A stretch of 48,665 bases of DNA from an uncultured Dorea sp. (GCA_910578865.1 CAJTRM010000023.1:1-48665); one strand, 5' to 3'. Numbered from the stretch's first letter, positions 1 through 7,527 are shown. Notes: generated by a model not told the origin, from the letters alone. Numbers and translations are program-made.

Positions 1-63
1 ACGGGGAGATTTTATTTTTTCAAAGTTCAAATTTCATTCTCTATAGGAATGCTTGTAGTATGA

Positions 64-1734
64 CTAAATTCTGTATGCTGCGTCCAGATTCCATGGCTGC
101 ATCGCGCCGCCTTGTTCTGCCGGACGGCACATCTGTGCATAGATGTTAAGCACACCTTTTTGCTGTTTCAACGGAGGGCATACCCATTTTTCTCTTCTTA
201 CAGAGAGCTCTTCGTCAGATACAAGCAGGTTTACAAATCCGTTTGTGATATCCATTTCAATGATATCTCCATTTTCTATAAGCGCAATCACGCCTCCGTC
301 ATAAGCCTCCGGTGAAACATGCCCGATAATGGCTCCGTAATTAAATCCGGAGAATCTGGCGTCTGTGATAAGACCGACACTCTTATCAAGCCCCAGACCG
401 ATCAGGGCATCAATACTGAGCATTAGTTCCTTCATTCCCGGGGCGCCCTTGCATCCTTCATAGCGGATGACGATAATATCTCCGGGGACGATTTTTCCGG
501 CCATAATTGCCTCATAAGCAGGCTGGTCGCCTTCAAATACTTTTGCGGCGCCTTTGATGTATTTTACCTCTTCAAATACAGCTGTCGGACGTACAATGGC
601 TCCTGCCGGGGAGATATTTCCTCTGAGGATCTTAAGTCCGGGCTCCTTTGCAACCGGATTTTCCAGAGAATGGATAACTTTATTTTCCTTTGCAGTTACG
701 GTATCCAGAATATCTTTCCATGTATTTCCGTACATGGTCGGCGCCCCGGTATGAAGCTTGCCTTCCAGCATTTTCATTATATTTTTAACGCCGCCGGCAT
801 AGTGGAAGTCTACAACTGTGTATGGGCCGCTTGGAATGACTGCATTGATACAGTAGATTTCCTTGGCATATTTTTCAAAATCTGCCAGGGTCAGTTCGAT
901 TCCGAGTTCATATGCATATGCCAGAATGTGAAGCACTGCGTTGGTTGAGCCGGCAACTGCCATATCAAACATGATTGCGTTTTCCAATACTTCTTTTGTA
1001 ATGAGTTCCTTTGGGGTCCTTCCGGATTTTGCAAGCTCTACCATGTATTTTCCGGCTGTGCGGGCAGCGCGGAGTCTTGCATTGTCAGATGCGGGAATGG
1101 TGGAAGTTCCCGGCATGACAAGGTTCAGGACTTCGCCGAGCATCTGCATCGTGTTTGCCGTTCCCATGGACGGGCAGGCGCCGAAGGACGGACATACGCT
1201 GTCTTCCATTTCCATCAGTTCCGCCTCAGAAGCGCCGGAGAACCTGGCCGCATCCAGGTCTGCTTCTACAACCGTGTTTCCGCAGTAGTTTCCTGCCTGC
1301 ATAGAGCCCCCGGTAACTACCATCGCAGGAATCTCCAGACGGCAGGCTGCCAGATAACAGCCGGCGATGATTAAGTCGCAGCTTGCCACGCAGCAGATGG
1401 CGTCAAAGTTGTGTACTCTGGATACGAACTCTATAGACATCGCTACAATGTCACGTCCGACCTGTTCATATTTCATTTCATCTGCGCCGTTGGCTACATT
1501 GCCGCATGTTGCCGGAATTCCGAATTCTACCGGGATCCCGCCGGCAGCCCATATGCCTTCCTTTACAGCCTCTGTCACCTGACGGAGGTGTGCCGTTCCC
1601 GGCGAGCCTGCCATATAGGAGTTTGGCACTCCGATGTGTGGTTTTTTGCGGATGTCTTCATCAGAATATCCGGCTGCCTTCATCATTACACGCCGATGCG
1701 CCGCCTCGGCGCCGTTCCAGTATTCTTTTCCCAT
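64..1734 (-). CDS. IlvD/Edd-family dehydratase, divergent paralog
   Basis: This 556-residue protein has the full length of dihydroxy-acid dehydratase and sugar-acid dehydratases, which are Fe-S enzymes that remove water from 2,3-dihydroxy acids. The C-terminal signature is recognisable (ITDARFSGF, near residue 460), as is the TANTM motif (residues 192-196) just after a conserved cysteine, C187. Two normally conserved metal-site motifs are altered: the CDG motif reads CGN at 77-79 and the CDK motif reads CDL at 119-121. In characterised members these Asp and Lys residues help hold magnesium, so activity or substrate may differ from IlvD. The gene stands alone, without ilvB/N/C, and is divergent from a LysR regulator. 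I therefore infer a catabolic sugar-acid or hydroxy-acid role rather than branched-chain amino acid synthesis. The family call is secure; the substrate is unknown. Confidence 0.85.
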   Translation of the reverse strand: MGKEYWNGAEAAHRRVMMKAAGYSDEDIRKKPHIGVPNSYMAGSPGTAHLRQVTEAVKEGIWAAGGIPVEFGIPATCGNVANGADEMKYEQVGRDIVAMSIEFVSRVHNFDAICCVASCDLIIAGCYLAACRLEIPAMVVTGGSMQAGNYCGNTVVEADLDAARFSGASEAELMEMEDSVCPSFGACPSMGTANTMQMLGEVLNLVMPGTSTIPASDNARLRAARTAGKYMVELAKSGRTPKELITKEVLENAIMFDMAVAGSTNAVLHILAYAYELGIELTLADFEKYAKEIYCINAVIPSGPYTVVDFHYAGGVKNIMKMLEGKLHTGAPTMYGNTWKDILDTVTAKENKVIHSLENPVAKEPGLKILRGNISPAGAIVRPTAVFEEVKYIKGAAKVFEGDQPAYEAIMAGKIVPGDIIVIRYEGCKGAPGMKELMLSIDALIGLGLDKSVGLITDARFSGFNYGAIIGHVSPEAYDGGVIALIENGDIIEMDITNGFVNLLVSDEELSVRREKWVCPPLKQQKGVLNIYAQMCRPAEQGGAMQPWNLDAAYRI

Positions 1735-1854
1735 TTCCCGTACCTTAGTTCCTTTCCAGTATTTTTGCTGTTTGGTAATAGCAAATTAGTATATTGTTGT
1801 TGATTTCATTTTAAGGCCGGAAATTTTATTTTCAAGAAAGCAAACTTTAAGCCC

Positions 1855-1894
1855 AGGCCAAAAAAAATTAATGCAGTGGTTTGGCCTTCTTTTT
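1855..1894. promoter_or_regulatory. Hairpin in the divergent dehydratase/LysR intergenic region
   Basis: An 8-bp perfect inverted repeat (AGGCCAAA at 1855-1862, TTTGGCCT at 1880-1887) is flanked by A and T tracts, so it looks like a small terminator on the plus strand. It lies in the leader of the minus-strand dehydratase gene and could be an attenuator or part of the LysR operator region. The spacer between the two divergent genes (1735-2044) is AT-rich and holds TATAAT-like hexamers near 1952-1957 and 1984-1989, which could serve the LysR gene. Confidence 0.35.
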
Positions 1895-2044
1895 TGGCGG
1901 CAAGTTTAATATTTCTTTTGCCTTGCATAAAAATTCTTTTTGCAGAACAGGTATAATAGTAATCGAATTATATGATAATCATGTTATAATTTTATCAGTC
2001 TCGGAGAATGAAATGTTTGGATGAAAGTAGAAAGGAGTCCTGAA

Positions 2045-2923
2045 ATGTCAAAATATGAAATTATTCTTGATGTCTATCGTACTTGCAGTCTTTCCGTTAC
2101 AGCAGAGAAGTTTAACTATACCCAGTCTGCCGTAAGCCAGATTGTCAGAAATTATGAAAAGAAGATAGGGCTGCCTTTATTTAAAAGAACACATAATACG
2201 ATCGAACCGCTCCCGAATACGGAACATATTATCTGTGAACTGCAGAAAATCTGTGATGCAGAGCAGCAGATTATCCATATCTCAGATAAGCTCAATAATC
2301 TGAAATCAGGCTTTATACGGATCGGAACGATTCAGAGTATAGCATATCACTGGCTGCCGGATATCCTGAAAGACTTTTCTGTTCAGTATCCGAATATTCA
2401 GTTTGAAATATATGTATATGGGTTTCGAGAGCTGAATGCCCTGATAGAAAATAATCGGCTGGATCTTTGTTTTACGTCTGAATATGCGGCTCCTCACCTT
2501 GAATTCTCACCCCTTGGTTCGGATGAACTGCTCCTGGCGACACCCCGGGGACACAGGCTGTCGGAAAAACTGTCTGTACCATTTTCAAGCATTGCCGGCA
2601 TAAACTATATTTCCACATCGGACGGTCTGGAATTTGAGGCCGGGCAGCTGTTTAAATTTTATAATATTGAGCCGAATGTTAAATATGAATTAAATGAGGA
2701 TTTTGCCGCGCTTAAGATGGTAGAGACCGGATTCGGAGTCACAATCCTCTCAAAACTGCTCTTAACAGGTGCGCCTTTCGATATATGTGTCCGCCCGTTT
2801 ACGGAACATTTTACGAGGACTCTTGGTGTGGGCTGCCCGAAAACGGAGAATCTGAATCCGGCGGCAACGGTATTTTTAACTTATGCACAGAAGTGGTACG
2901 AGGCAAATAATGCCTCTTTATAA
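2045..2923 (+). CDS. LysR-family transcriptional regulator
   Basis: This is a 292-residue DNA-binding regulator. An N-terminal winged helix-turn-helix (about residues 3-62, containing TAEKFNYTQSAVSQ) is followed by a two-lobed effector-binding domain (about 85-288). Length and layout are typical of LTTRs. I chose the ATG at 2045 because AAAGGAG (2031-2037) sits 7 nt upstream; an in-frame ATG at 2021 has no such site. It is divergent from the IlvD/Edd-family gene, the usual arrangement for a LysR protein and its target, so it probably controls that gene in response to the substrate or product of the dehydratase. The inducer cannot be read from the sequence. Confidence 0.9.
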   Translation: MSKYEIILDVYRTCSLSVTAEKFNYTQSAVSQIVRNYEKKIGLPLFKRTHNTIEPLPNTEHIICELQKICDAEQQIIHISDKLNNLKSGFIRIGTIQSIAYHWLPDILKDFSVQYPNIQFEIYVYGFRELNALIENNRLDLCFTSEYAAPHLEFSPLGSDELLLATPRGHRLSEKLSVPFSSIAGINYISTSDGLEFEAGQLFKFYNIEPNVKYELNEDFAALKMVETGFGVTILSKLLLTGAPFDICVRPFTEHFTRTLGVGCPKTENLNPAATVFLTYAQKWYEANNASL

Positions 2924-2969
2924 AGAGATTGATTTTCCGGGATTCTGATCTATAGCCGTATTGATGGGG

Positions 2970-3233
2970 TTATTTGTAAGATTTCCGGATTTCTATAATA
3001 TGGAATGCATCCCGGTATATATCGTCCACGTCTTCCAGGTCGACCATAAGCCATTTCTGGCCGCTTCCTTCCTAGGTCTGCTCATATATTTCCTGCAGCC
3101 TCAGGCAGCAGTCCGGCAGGATGGAATCAAAGGGTTCTTTTTGTTTGGGGCCGATGAAATTCCTCCGTTTGATGATTATAACAGCCACCCTGGGCTTGGG
3201 GGCTGTTTCAATAGATGGATCAGCGGCGTGCAT
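2970..3233 (-). pseudogene. Decayed DUF3788-like gene fragment with an in-frame stop
   Basis: The minus strand carries one reading frame of 88 codons interrupted by a single TAG at 3072-3074. Read through, the upper part includes LPDCCLRLQEIYEQT and the lower part includes GSGQKWLMVDLEDVDDIY and ends in IRKSYK before a TAA at 2970-2972. The style (a hydrophobic strand, an acidic helix, then GQKWLM-DLED) resembles the C-terminal half of DUF3788-type proteins, as I remember that family. The frame is closed by a TAA immediately upstream of the first ATG (3233), and no ribosome site is visible, so the N-terminal part is probably lost. I call it a remnant. The alternatives are a short expressed 53-residue product or a sequencing error at the TAG. 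Confidence 0.45.
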
Positions 3234-3271
3234 TTCTGTGCATACAGATTACATATCTGGTAAATCAGGCA

Positions 3272-4300
3272 CTAATTGCCGGCATTTACGTGTGCGATCA
3301 TTTTCCGCACATCCTGGTTTTCGTTTGTGACATTAAGATTCACATGAGGGTGTTTTCTTTTAAATACCACGAATAACTCATGTGCGAATCCCTGGCCTAT
3401 ATCATCAATGCCGTCAAAGTCTAATATGATTTCCTCGAAGCTTTCAAATCGGGCGCTAAGCCTTTTGGCCTGTGATCTTGACACAGGGTATCCGTCTGTA
3501 AAAATACTTTTTAAGGGGATATGTGTTTTTATAAAGCCGTTATCTACATCTGAGTACATATCAAACACCTCCTTAATATCGACCTTGCTGTTATTTGGCA
3601 TAATCATAGCCACCGTAGTTCCCTTTCTATCTTTCCATACATTGAGTTCTGGGACAGAGGATATGTCCTGAATAAGATTGTAATGGGTATTGTGTGTAAA
3701 AAGTTTTCCGTCTGATGATACTCCAAAGTGTTCAATCATCCTGGAAGTGAAGAAGATACCTTCCCCGGAATGATTTTCTGAATCGGTAGTGAGTTTTCCT
3801 TTAAATAATTCGTTGACTGCATCATCTAATGTTTCATAGCCATAGAATTCCTTGATTTTTTCAAAGATACCAATGCCATTGTCGTCTATCATTATTTTTG
3901 TTGAGCAATAATTGCATATTGTGTAAATTGTTATCTCTGTGGCATTGGAGTGGTCAATGGCATTGTTCAGCATTTCCGTAAAGGCATATTGCCATATTTT
4001 GTATACATTGTCCGGAAGATTTTTTATAATTGGGTCTATAATTTCAGTGAATATTCTATCTTCTTCTAATCTGGTGCTTGTATCGTATGTTTTTATATTT
4101 TCGATTTCAGACAAAACGTATTTTCGGCCTGATTTTTTGATGATTTCCTCTGTACATAATTCATTAAGATATCTATATACAGTCGTCAATGAAACATTAA
4201 AGTTCTCGGCCGTTTTTTGTGCAATTGAGGTATCACCTATTTCTATTTTCTCTAATATATAATGTTTGATTCTATCCTTTGTACTCTTTTTTAAACTCAT
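3272..4300 (-). CDS. HTH / GHKL ATPase / DUF4325 (STAS-like) fusion protein
   Basis: This 342-residue protein has three parts. Residues about 8-65 form a helix-turn-helix (AENFNVSLTTVYRYLNEL). Residues about 95-215 form a GHKL ATPase with an N box (EMLNNAIDHS, 109-118), a G1 box (DDNGIGIF, 139-146) and a glycine-rich G2 region (SGEGIFF, 179-185). Residues about 262-342 match the DUF4325 STAS-like fold (ILDFDGIDDIGQGFAHELFVVF). No histidine phosphorylation domain or membrane segment is present. By analogy with anti-sigma kinase/STAS pairs I infer a cytoplasmic switch protein whose ATPase and STAS-like halves control DNA binding or another partner, but no function is established. It stands alone, with the decayed gene downstream and a divergent WYL regulator upstream. 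Confidence 0.75.
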   Translation of the reverse strand: MSLKKSTKDRIKHYILEKIEIGDTSIAQKTAENFNVSLTTVYRYLNELCTEEIIKKSGRKYVLSEIENIKTYDTSTRLEEDRIFTEIIDPIIKNLPDNVYKIWQYAFTEMLNNAIDHSNATEITIYTICNYCSTKIMIDDNGIGIFEKIKEFYGYETLDDAVNELFKGKLTTDSENHSGEGIFFTSRMIEHFGVSSDGKLFTHNTHYNLIQDISSVPELNVWKDRKGTTVAMIMPNNSKVDIKEVFDMYSDVDNGFIKTHIPLKSIFTDGYPVSRSQAKRLSARFESFEEIILDFDGIDDIGQGFAHELFVVFKRKHPHVNLNVTNENQDVRKMIAHVNAGN

Positions 4301-4446
4301 TTTCTCTACTTTTCCATTTTATTTTAATACATATTAACTATAACACAAAGAAAATCAATTGTACAGCCACTAAATATTGTGTGAAGAGACATGAAGGGGT
4401 AATAGGGGTATAAAAATCAGTAACATATCACAGCTTGCTCAAATGG

Positions 4447-4475
4447 TTGATACAAAGGATACATGCAGGTATAAT
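4447..4475 (+). promoter_or_regulatory. Sigma-A-type promoter upstream of the WYL regulator
   Basis: TTGATA (4447-4452) and TATAAT (4470-4475) are separated by exactly 17 nt. The promoter lies about 110 nt upstream of the WYL regulator start. The rest of the 4301-4587 spacer is AT-rich and shows no further gene. Confidence 0.6.
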
Positions 4476-4587
4476 ATATCCTGATAGAAAATACCGGGGC
4501 ACAAATGTTGGTTTGCTATAGAAGGGAAAATATCTCTCTGAGTATATTTGCATGTTCTGGATATCTGAATAAAAGAGGGAGCGGGCA

Positions 4588-5484
4588 ATGCAGGAAAGCA
4601 GGTTATTTAAGATTGTTTACTATTTGCTTGATAAGGGGCAGACTACAGCCCCTGAACTGGCAGAAAAATTTGAAGTATCGGTCAGAACGATTTACAGGGA
4701 TATAGATGCTTTGAGCGCGGCGGGGATTCCCGTTTATGCAGAGGCCGGAAGAAACGGCGGTATTCATTTGATGAAAGATTTTGTGCTGGATAAGGCTGTA
4801 TTGTCGAAGGAAGAAAGGCAGGAAATCCTCACGGCGCTGCAGAGCTTAAATTCTACGCAGAATGTACGCGGCAGTCAGACATTACAAAAGCTTTCTGCAT
4901 TGTTTCGTCTCGATTCGGAGGATTGGCTTGAGGTGGATTTTTCCAGATGGGGAAACCAGGGGTCTGACAATGAAAAATTTAAACTGCTGAAGTCTGCGGT
5001 TATACATTGCAAAACTGTGAAAATTTACTATGCAGGTTCCTGTGGGGCTGTAAGTGAGAGAACCGTGCAGCCGTTAAAGCTTGTTTTCAAGTCGAGGGCG
5101 TGGTATTTGAAGGCGTTTTGTACAGAGAGGCAGGATTGGCGTGTATTTAAATTAAACCGTATTTTAGACCTGGAGATTTTAAATGAAAGCTTTCAGCGCC
5201 GCAGTTTCCCGAAACCGATAGATAGTTTCGAGGGGGAATACCCTGAGATTATCCTTCGGTTTCCGGGCGAGATGGCATACCGTGTTTATGATGAGTTTGC
5301 CCCGGCAGAGATACAAAGGCAGGCAGACGGTAATCTGATTGTCTCTTCAAAAATGCCGGAGGACGCATGGCTGACAGGATTTTTACTGTCGTTTGGAACA
5401 CAGGTGGAGATCATTTCGCCGGCTGAGCTGAGAGATAAAATCACCTGTCAGGCAAAATTAATTTATGAAAAAAATAAACCCTGA
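4588..5484 (+). CDS. YafY-type HTH and WYL-domain transcriptional regulator
   Basis: This 298-residue protein begins with a DeoR-like helix-turn-helix (about residues 4-60, TAPELAEKFEVSVRTIYRDIDAL), followed by the linker typical of this family (GRNGGIHL). The WYL domain is about residues 135-215 (KIYYAG, ERTVQPLKLVFKSRAWYLKAFC, FKLNRI) and a C-terminal WCX extension follows. GAGGGAG (4575-4581) precedes the ATG at 4588. WYL proteins bind ligands or nucleic acid and regulate neighbouring genes, often small-molecule resistance or DNA repair genes. The adjacent downstream pair (zinc ribbon and radical SAM) is the natural candidate target, but a long dyad separates them and may belong to a different regulator class. 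Confidence 0.88.
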   Translation: MQESRLFKIVYYLLDKGQTTAPELAEKFEVSVRTIYRDIDALSAAGIPVYAEAGRNGGIHLMKDFVLDKAVLSKEERQEILTALQSLNSTQNVRGSQTLQKLSALFRLDSEDWLEVDFSRWGNQGSDNEKFKLLKSAVIHCKTVKIYYAGSCGAVSERTVQPLKLVFKSRAWYLKAFCTERQDWRVFKLNRILDLEILNESFQRRSFPKPIDSFEGEYPEIILRFPGEMAYRVYDEFAPAEIQRQADGNLIVSSKMPEDAWLTGFLLSFGTQVEIISPAELRDKITCQAKLIYEKNKP

Positions 5485-5530
5485 CAAAAGATGTCAGGAT
5501 ATATGTGTTATCTTTAATTCGATAACAGTA

Positions 5531-5578
5531 CCCTCAGTGTACAAGGGCGTGTATCCCTTTGTACACTAAGGGTAAACT
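5531..5578 (+). promoter_or_regulatory. Double palindrome, candidate operator and promoter of the zinc-ribbon/radical SAM operon
   Basis: Two arms (5531-5547 and 5555-5572) are near-perfect inverted copies, and each is itself an imperfect palindrome of the CCCTnnGTacACnnAGGG type. That form resembles MerR-family operators. The right arm exactly fills an 18-nt gap between a weak GTGTAT (5549-5554) and a TAAACT hexamer (5573-5578), as operators do in MerR-controlled promoters. Lack of a T-tract argues against a plain terminator for the upstream WYL gene, although the cruciform could still have that role. Confidence 0.45.
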
Positions 5579-5603
5579 ATGATTAAAAACGGAGGTAAGT
5601 AAA

Positions 5604-5867
5604 ATGAGTGAAAAATTTTGCCAATGCTGCGGGATGCCTATGGGAGATAACGCTGAACTGTGGGGGACAAACGCCGATGGCAGTAAACAAGAGGATTATT
5701 GTAAATATTGTTTTGAGAATGGTGCATTTACCTTTGACGGTACAATGGAAGAGATGATTGAGATCTGTGTGCCTCATATGACTGCGGCCAATCCGGAGAT
5801 GAAGGAAGAGGAAGCAAGAAGAGGGATGCTTGAATGGTTCCCCACATTAAAGCGCTGGAAAAAATAA
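5604..5867 (+). CDS. Small zinc-ribbon protein (Zn_ribbon_2-like)
   Basis: This 87-residue soluble protein has a CQCCGMPM motif at residues 7-14 and a second pair, YCKYCF, at about 32-37, together a four-cysteine zinc ribbon. The middle contains the WGTNADGSK and GAFTFDGTMEEM signatures usual for this small family. A good GGAGG site (about 5590) precedes the ATG. It lies 19 nt upstream of the radical SAM gene, so the two are probably co-transcribed. Molecular function is unknown; related proteins are annotated only as zinc-ribbon domain proteins. The double palindrome immediately upstream suggests inducible expression. Confidence 0.85.
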   Translation: MSEKFCQCCGMPMGDNAELWGTNADGSKQEDYCKYCFENGAFTFDGTMEEMIEICVPHMTAANPEMKEEEARRGMLEWFPTLKRWKK

Positions 5868-5886
5868 GGATGGAAGGAGACCTGTG

Positions 5887-6762
5887 ATGCATTTTGTGGA
5901 AGCAAAAGGGATATTATCTCCCCAAAACGGAATGAATTTATATCGCGGCTGTTCTCACGGATGCATTTATTGTGACTCCAGAAGCAAGTGCTATCATATG
6001 GAACATGATTTTGAAGATATTGAAATCAAAGAAAATGCACTCAGTCTGCTGGAGTATGCCCTTAAGCATAAGCGGAAGAAATGTATGATCGGTACAGGCT
6101 CTATGACGGATCCGTATATTCCTCTGGAGCTGGAAATCGGACATGTCAGAAAGGCACTGCATCTGATCAGTAAGTATGGATTTGGGTTCACCGTTATTAC
6201 GAAATCAAATCGCATTTTGAGGGATCTGGATCTTCTGCAGAAAATAAACGAGCAGACAAAATGTGTTGTGCAGATGACGCTGACTACTTATGATGAAGTA
6301 TTGTGCAGAAAGATTGAACCAAATGTGAGCACGACAAAAGAGCGGTTCGAGGTGCTGAAAAGGCTTCGGGATGCGGGAATCCCTACGGTTGTATGGCTGA
6401 CACCGGTTCTGCCGTTTATTAATGACACCGAGGATAATATTTCTGGTATTCTGGATATGTGCATAGAAGCAAAAGTCTACGGGATTATCTGCTTCGGGAT
6501 GGGGCTGACACTCCGCGAGGGGAACAGAGAGTATTTTTATGAGCAATTGGACCGCCTCTTTCCACGGCTAAAAGAGAAATATATAAGTACATACGGAAAT
6601 CAGTATGTGATTGAAAGCCCAAAGAACCGGCGGCTGATGGAATTATTTTATCAAAAATGCGACAGGAACGGAATTGTCCGTAATAATGAAAAGATATTTG
6701 AATATCTGCATACCTTTGAGGAAAAATGTGCTGCAGAACAGTTAAGCCTTTGGGAATTATAA
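5887..6762 (+). CDS. SPL-family radical SAM protein
   Basis: This 291-residue protein has the radical SAM cluster motif CxxxCxxC near the N terminus (GCSHGCIYCD) and the family signatures GTGSMTDPYIPLE and VQMTLTTYDE. These place it among the spore-photoproduct-lyase-like (SPL, Rv2578c-type) radical SAM proteins, which use a [4Fe-4S] cluster to cleave S-adenosylmethionine. Substrate is unknown; true spore photoproduct lyases are longer and carry a substrate cysteine that I cannot place here. I chose the ATG at 5887 because GGAG (5876-5879) is 7 nt away, against 4 nt for the alternative GTG at 5884. It follows the zinc-ribbon gene, suggesting one transcription unit. Confidence 0.85.
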   Translation: MHFVEAKGILSPQNGMNLYRGCSHGCIYCDSRSKCYHMEHDFEDIEIKENALSLLEYALKHKRKKCMIGTGSMTDPYIPLELEIGHVRKALHLISKYGFGFTVITKSNRILRDLDLLQKINEQTKCVVQMTLTTYDEVLCRKIEPNVSTTKERFEVLKRLRDAGIPTVVWLTPVLPFINDTEDNISGILDMCIEAKVYGIICFGMGLTLREGNREYFYEQLDRLFPRLKEKYISTYGNQYVIESPKNRRLMELFYQKCDRNGIVRNNEKIFEYLHTFEEKCAAEQLSLWEL

Positions 6763-6837
6763 GTGAAGCGGTATCGCATAAAATTTCAGGATTTTTTTGA
6801 AAGACAGAAGCGACGGGAAAATGTGAGATAGAATGCA

Positions 6838-6880
6838 AATCAGCCCGCAGGCGGAACATTCGCTTGCGGGCTGATTTTTA
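6838..6880. terminator. Bidirectional terminator between the radical SAM gene and tRNA-Ser
   Basis: A 16-bp stem (6838-6853 with 6861-6876, one G-T pair) has a 7-nt loop and a T run on the plus side. It can end the plus-strand radical SAM transcript and the minus-strand tRNA-Ser transcript. Confidence 0.8.
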
Positions 6881-6881
6881 G

Positions 6882-6969
6882 CGGAGAGTGTGGGATTCGA
6901 ACCCACGTGCCCAGTAAAGGACAACTGCATTTCGAGTGCAGCTCGTTATGACCACTTCGATAACTCTCC
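6882..6969 (-). tRNA. tRNA-Ser (anticodon CGA)
   Basis: Read on the minus strand, the 88-nt cloverleaf has a 7-bp acceptor stem (GGAGAGT with its partner), a long class II variable arm, a TTCGAAT T-loop and an anticodon loop CTCGAAA giving anticodon CGA. The discriminator base is G, as in bacterial serine tRNAs. It decodes UCG. CCA is not encoded. Confidence 0.93.
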
Positions 6970-6971
6970 AT

Positions 6972-7075
6972 AATCAAAGATTTTCCTCAGTCCCGGGCTG
7001 GCAAGTCGTGTCATCCGGAAGGGAAAGCCATGCGAACCTCGGAAAATCAAAGATTTTCCTCAGTCCCGGGCTGGC
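6972..7075. repeat. Tandem 31-bp direct repeat in the tRNA-Ser leader
   Basis: An identical 31-bp sequence occurs at 6972-7002 and 7045-7075, a 73-bp period. Each copy contains the CAGTCCCGGGCTGGC block, and the second copy also forms a GGAAAATC/GATTTTCC hairpin (about 7041-7058). The proximal copy abuts the tRNA 5' end, so the repeats lie in the presumed precursor RNA. No protein-coding signal is seen on either strand. Confidence 0.7.
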
Positions 7076-7082
7076 GCCCTAT

Positions 7083-7138
7083 CTCAATAAGAGAAAAGGA
7101 ATTTGTCTGCAAGCAGCCAATTCCTTTTTCTTATTGAG
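7083..7138. promoter_or_regulatory. Long hairpin in the tRNA-Ser leader
   Basis: A 21-nt left arm (7083-7103) and a 20-nt right arm (7119-7138) pair nearly perfectly around a 15-nt loop. The hairpin lies between the minus-strand promoter near 7165-7192 and the tRNA. It could be a processing signal or a small-RNA terminator. The rest of 7208-7437 is AT-rich and I see no gene in it. Confidence 0.45.
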
Positions 7139-7162
7139 GCATGGCTTGCTGCTGACGTGAAC

Positions 7163-7192
7163 ATTATAACACAAAAGGGAAGGCTGATGCAA
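7163..7192 (-). promoter_or_regulatory. Candidate minus-strand promoter for tRNA-Ser
   Basis: On the minus strand TTGCAT is followed after 18 nt by TATAAT (complement of 7163-7168). Transcription would run through the hairpin and repeats into tRNA-Ser. A 12-bp inverted repeat (7179-7190 with 7196-7207) overlaps the -35 side. Confidence 0.45.
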
Positions 7193-7527
7193 GTGGCATC
7201 AGCCTTCTGAGGGGGATGAAAAATCTATGTAAATTTTACGAATTGTTAGGCGAGGTCCGGCAGTCATACAATTGTTAATAGCTTTAAATTATACATCCGT
7301 CGTCCTCTTCAATTGATAACTTTATTATACAAGGGATTTGTGACATGGATGTGACTGAAACTGGAAATATTTATAAAATTTCTTAAGAAAATCAAAAGAT
7401 GATATTAGATACAGGTAATAGACAGATATATAGGTGGATGAATCTGACAAATTCGGTCAATAATGTTACAAGAGAAAATGTTTTGGAACGTATTTTAAAT
7501 ATGCTCCGGAAGGAAAGAGGATAAGCT

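Noticed and set aside
1..63. Leading 63 bases before the dehydratase stop.
   Set aside because: AT-rich sequence without a stem-loop or coding frame that I can support.
1411..1803. Long plus-strand open frame opposite the dehydratase gene.
   Set aside because: It is antisense to a well-conserved gene, with no ribosome site and no protein-like sequence.
2021..2044. Earlier ATG of the LysR gene.
   Set aside because: AAAGGAG lies between it and the ATG at 2045, at ideal distance for the latter, and the HTH begins there.
7003..7044. A CCGGAAGG-containing stretch between the 31-bp repeats that recalls the tip of bacterial SRP RNA, which often lies near tRNA-Ser.
   Set aside because: The conserved symmetric and asymmetric internal loop sequences of SRP RNA are not present and the flanks do not form the long helix, so I do not call an SRP RNA here.
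6972..7075. CRISPR or attachment-site interpretation of the direct repeats.
   Set aside because: There are only two copies, spaced 73 bp, with no cas genes, integrase or mobile cargo, and no copy of the tRNA end sequence.
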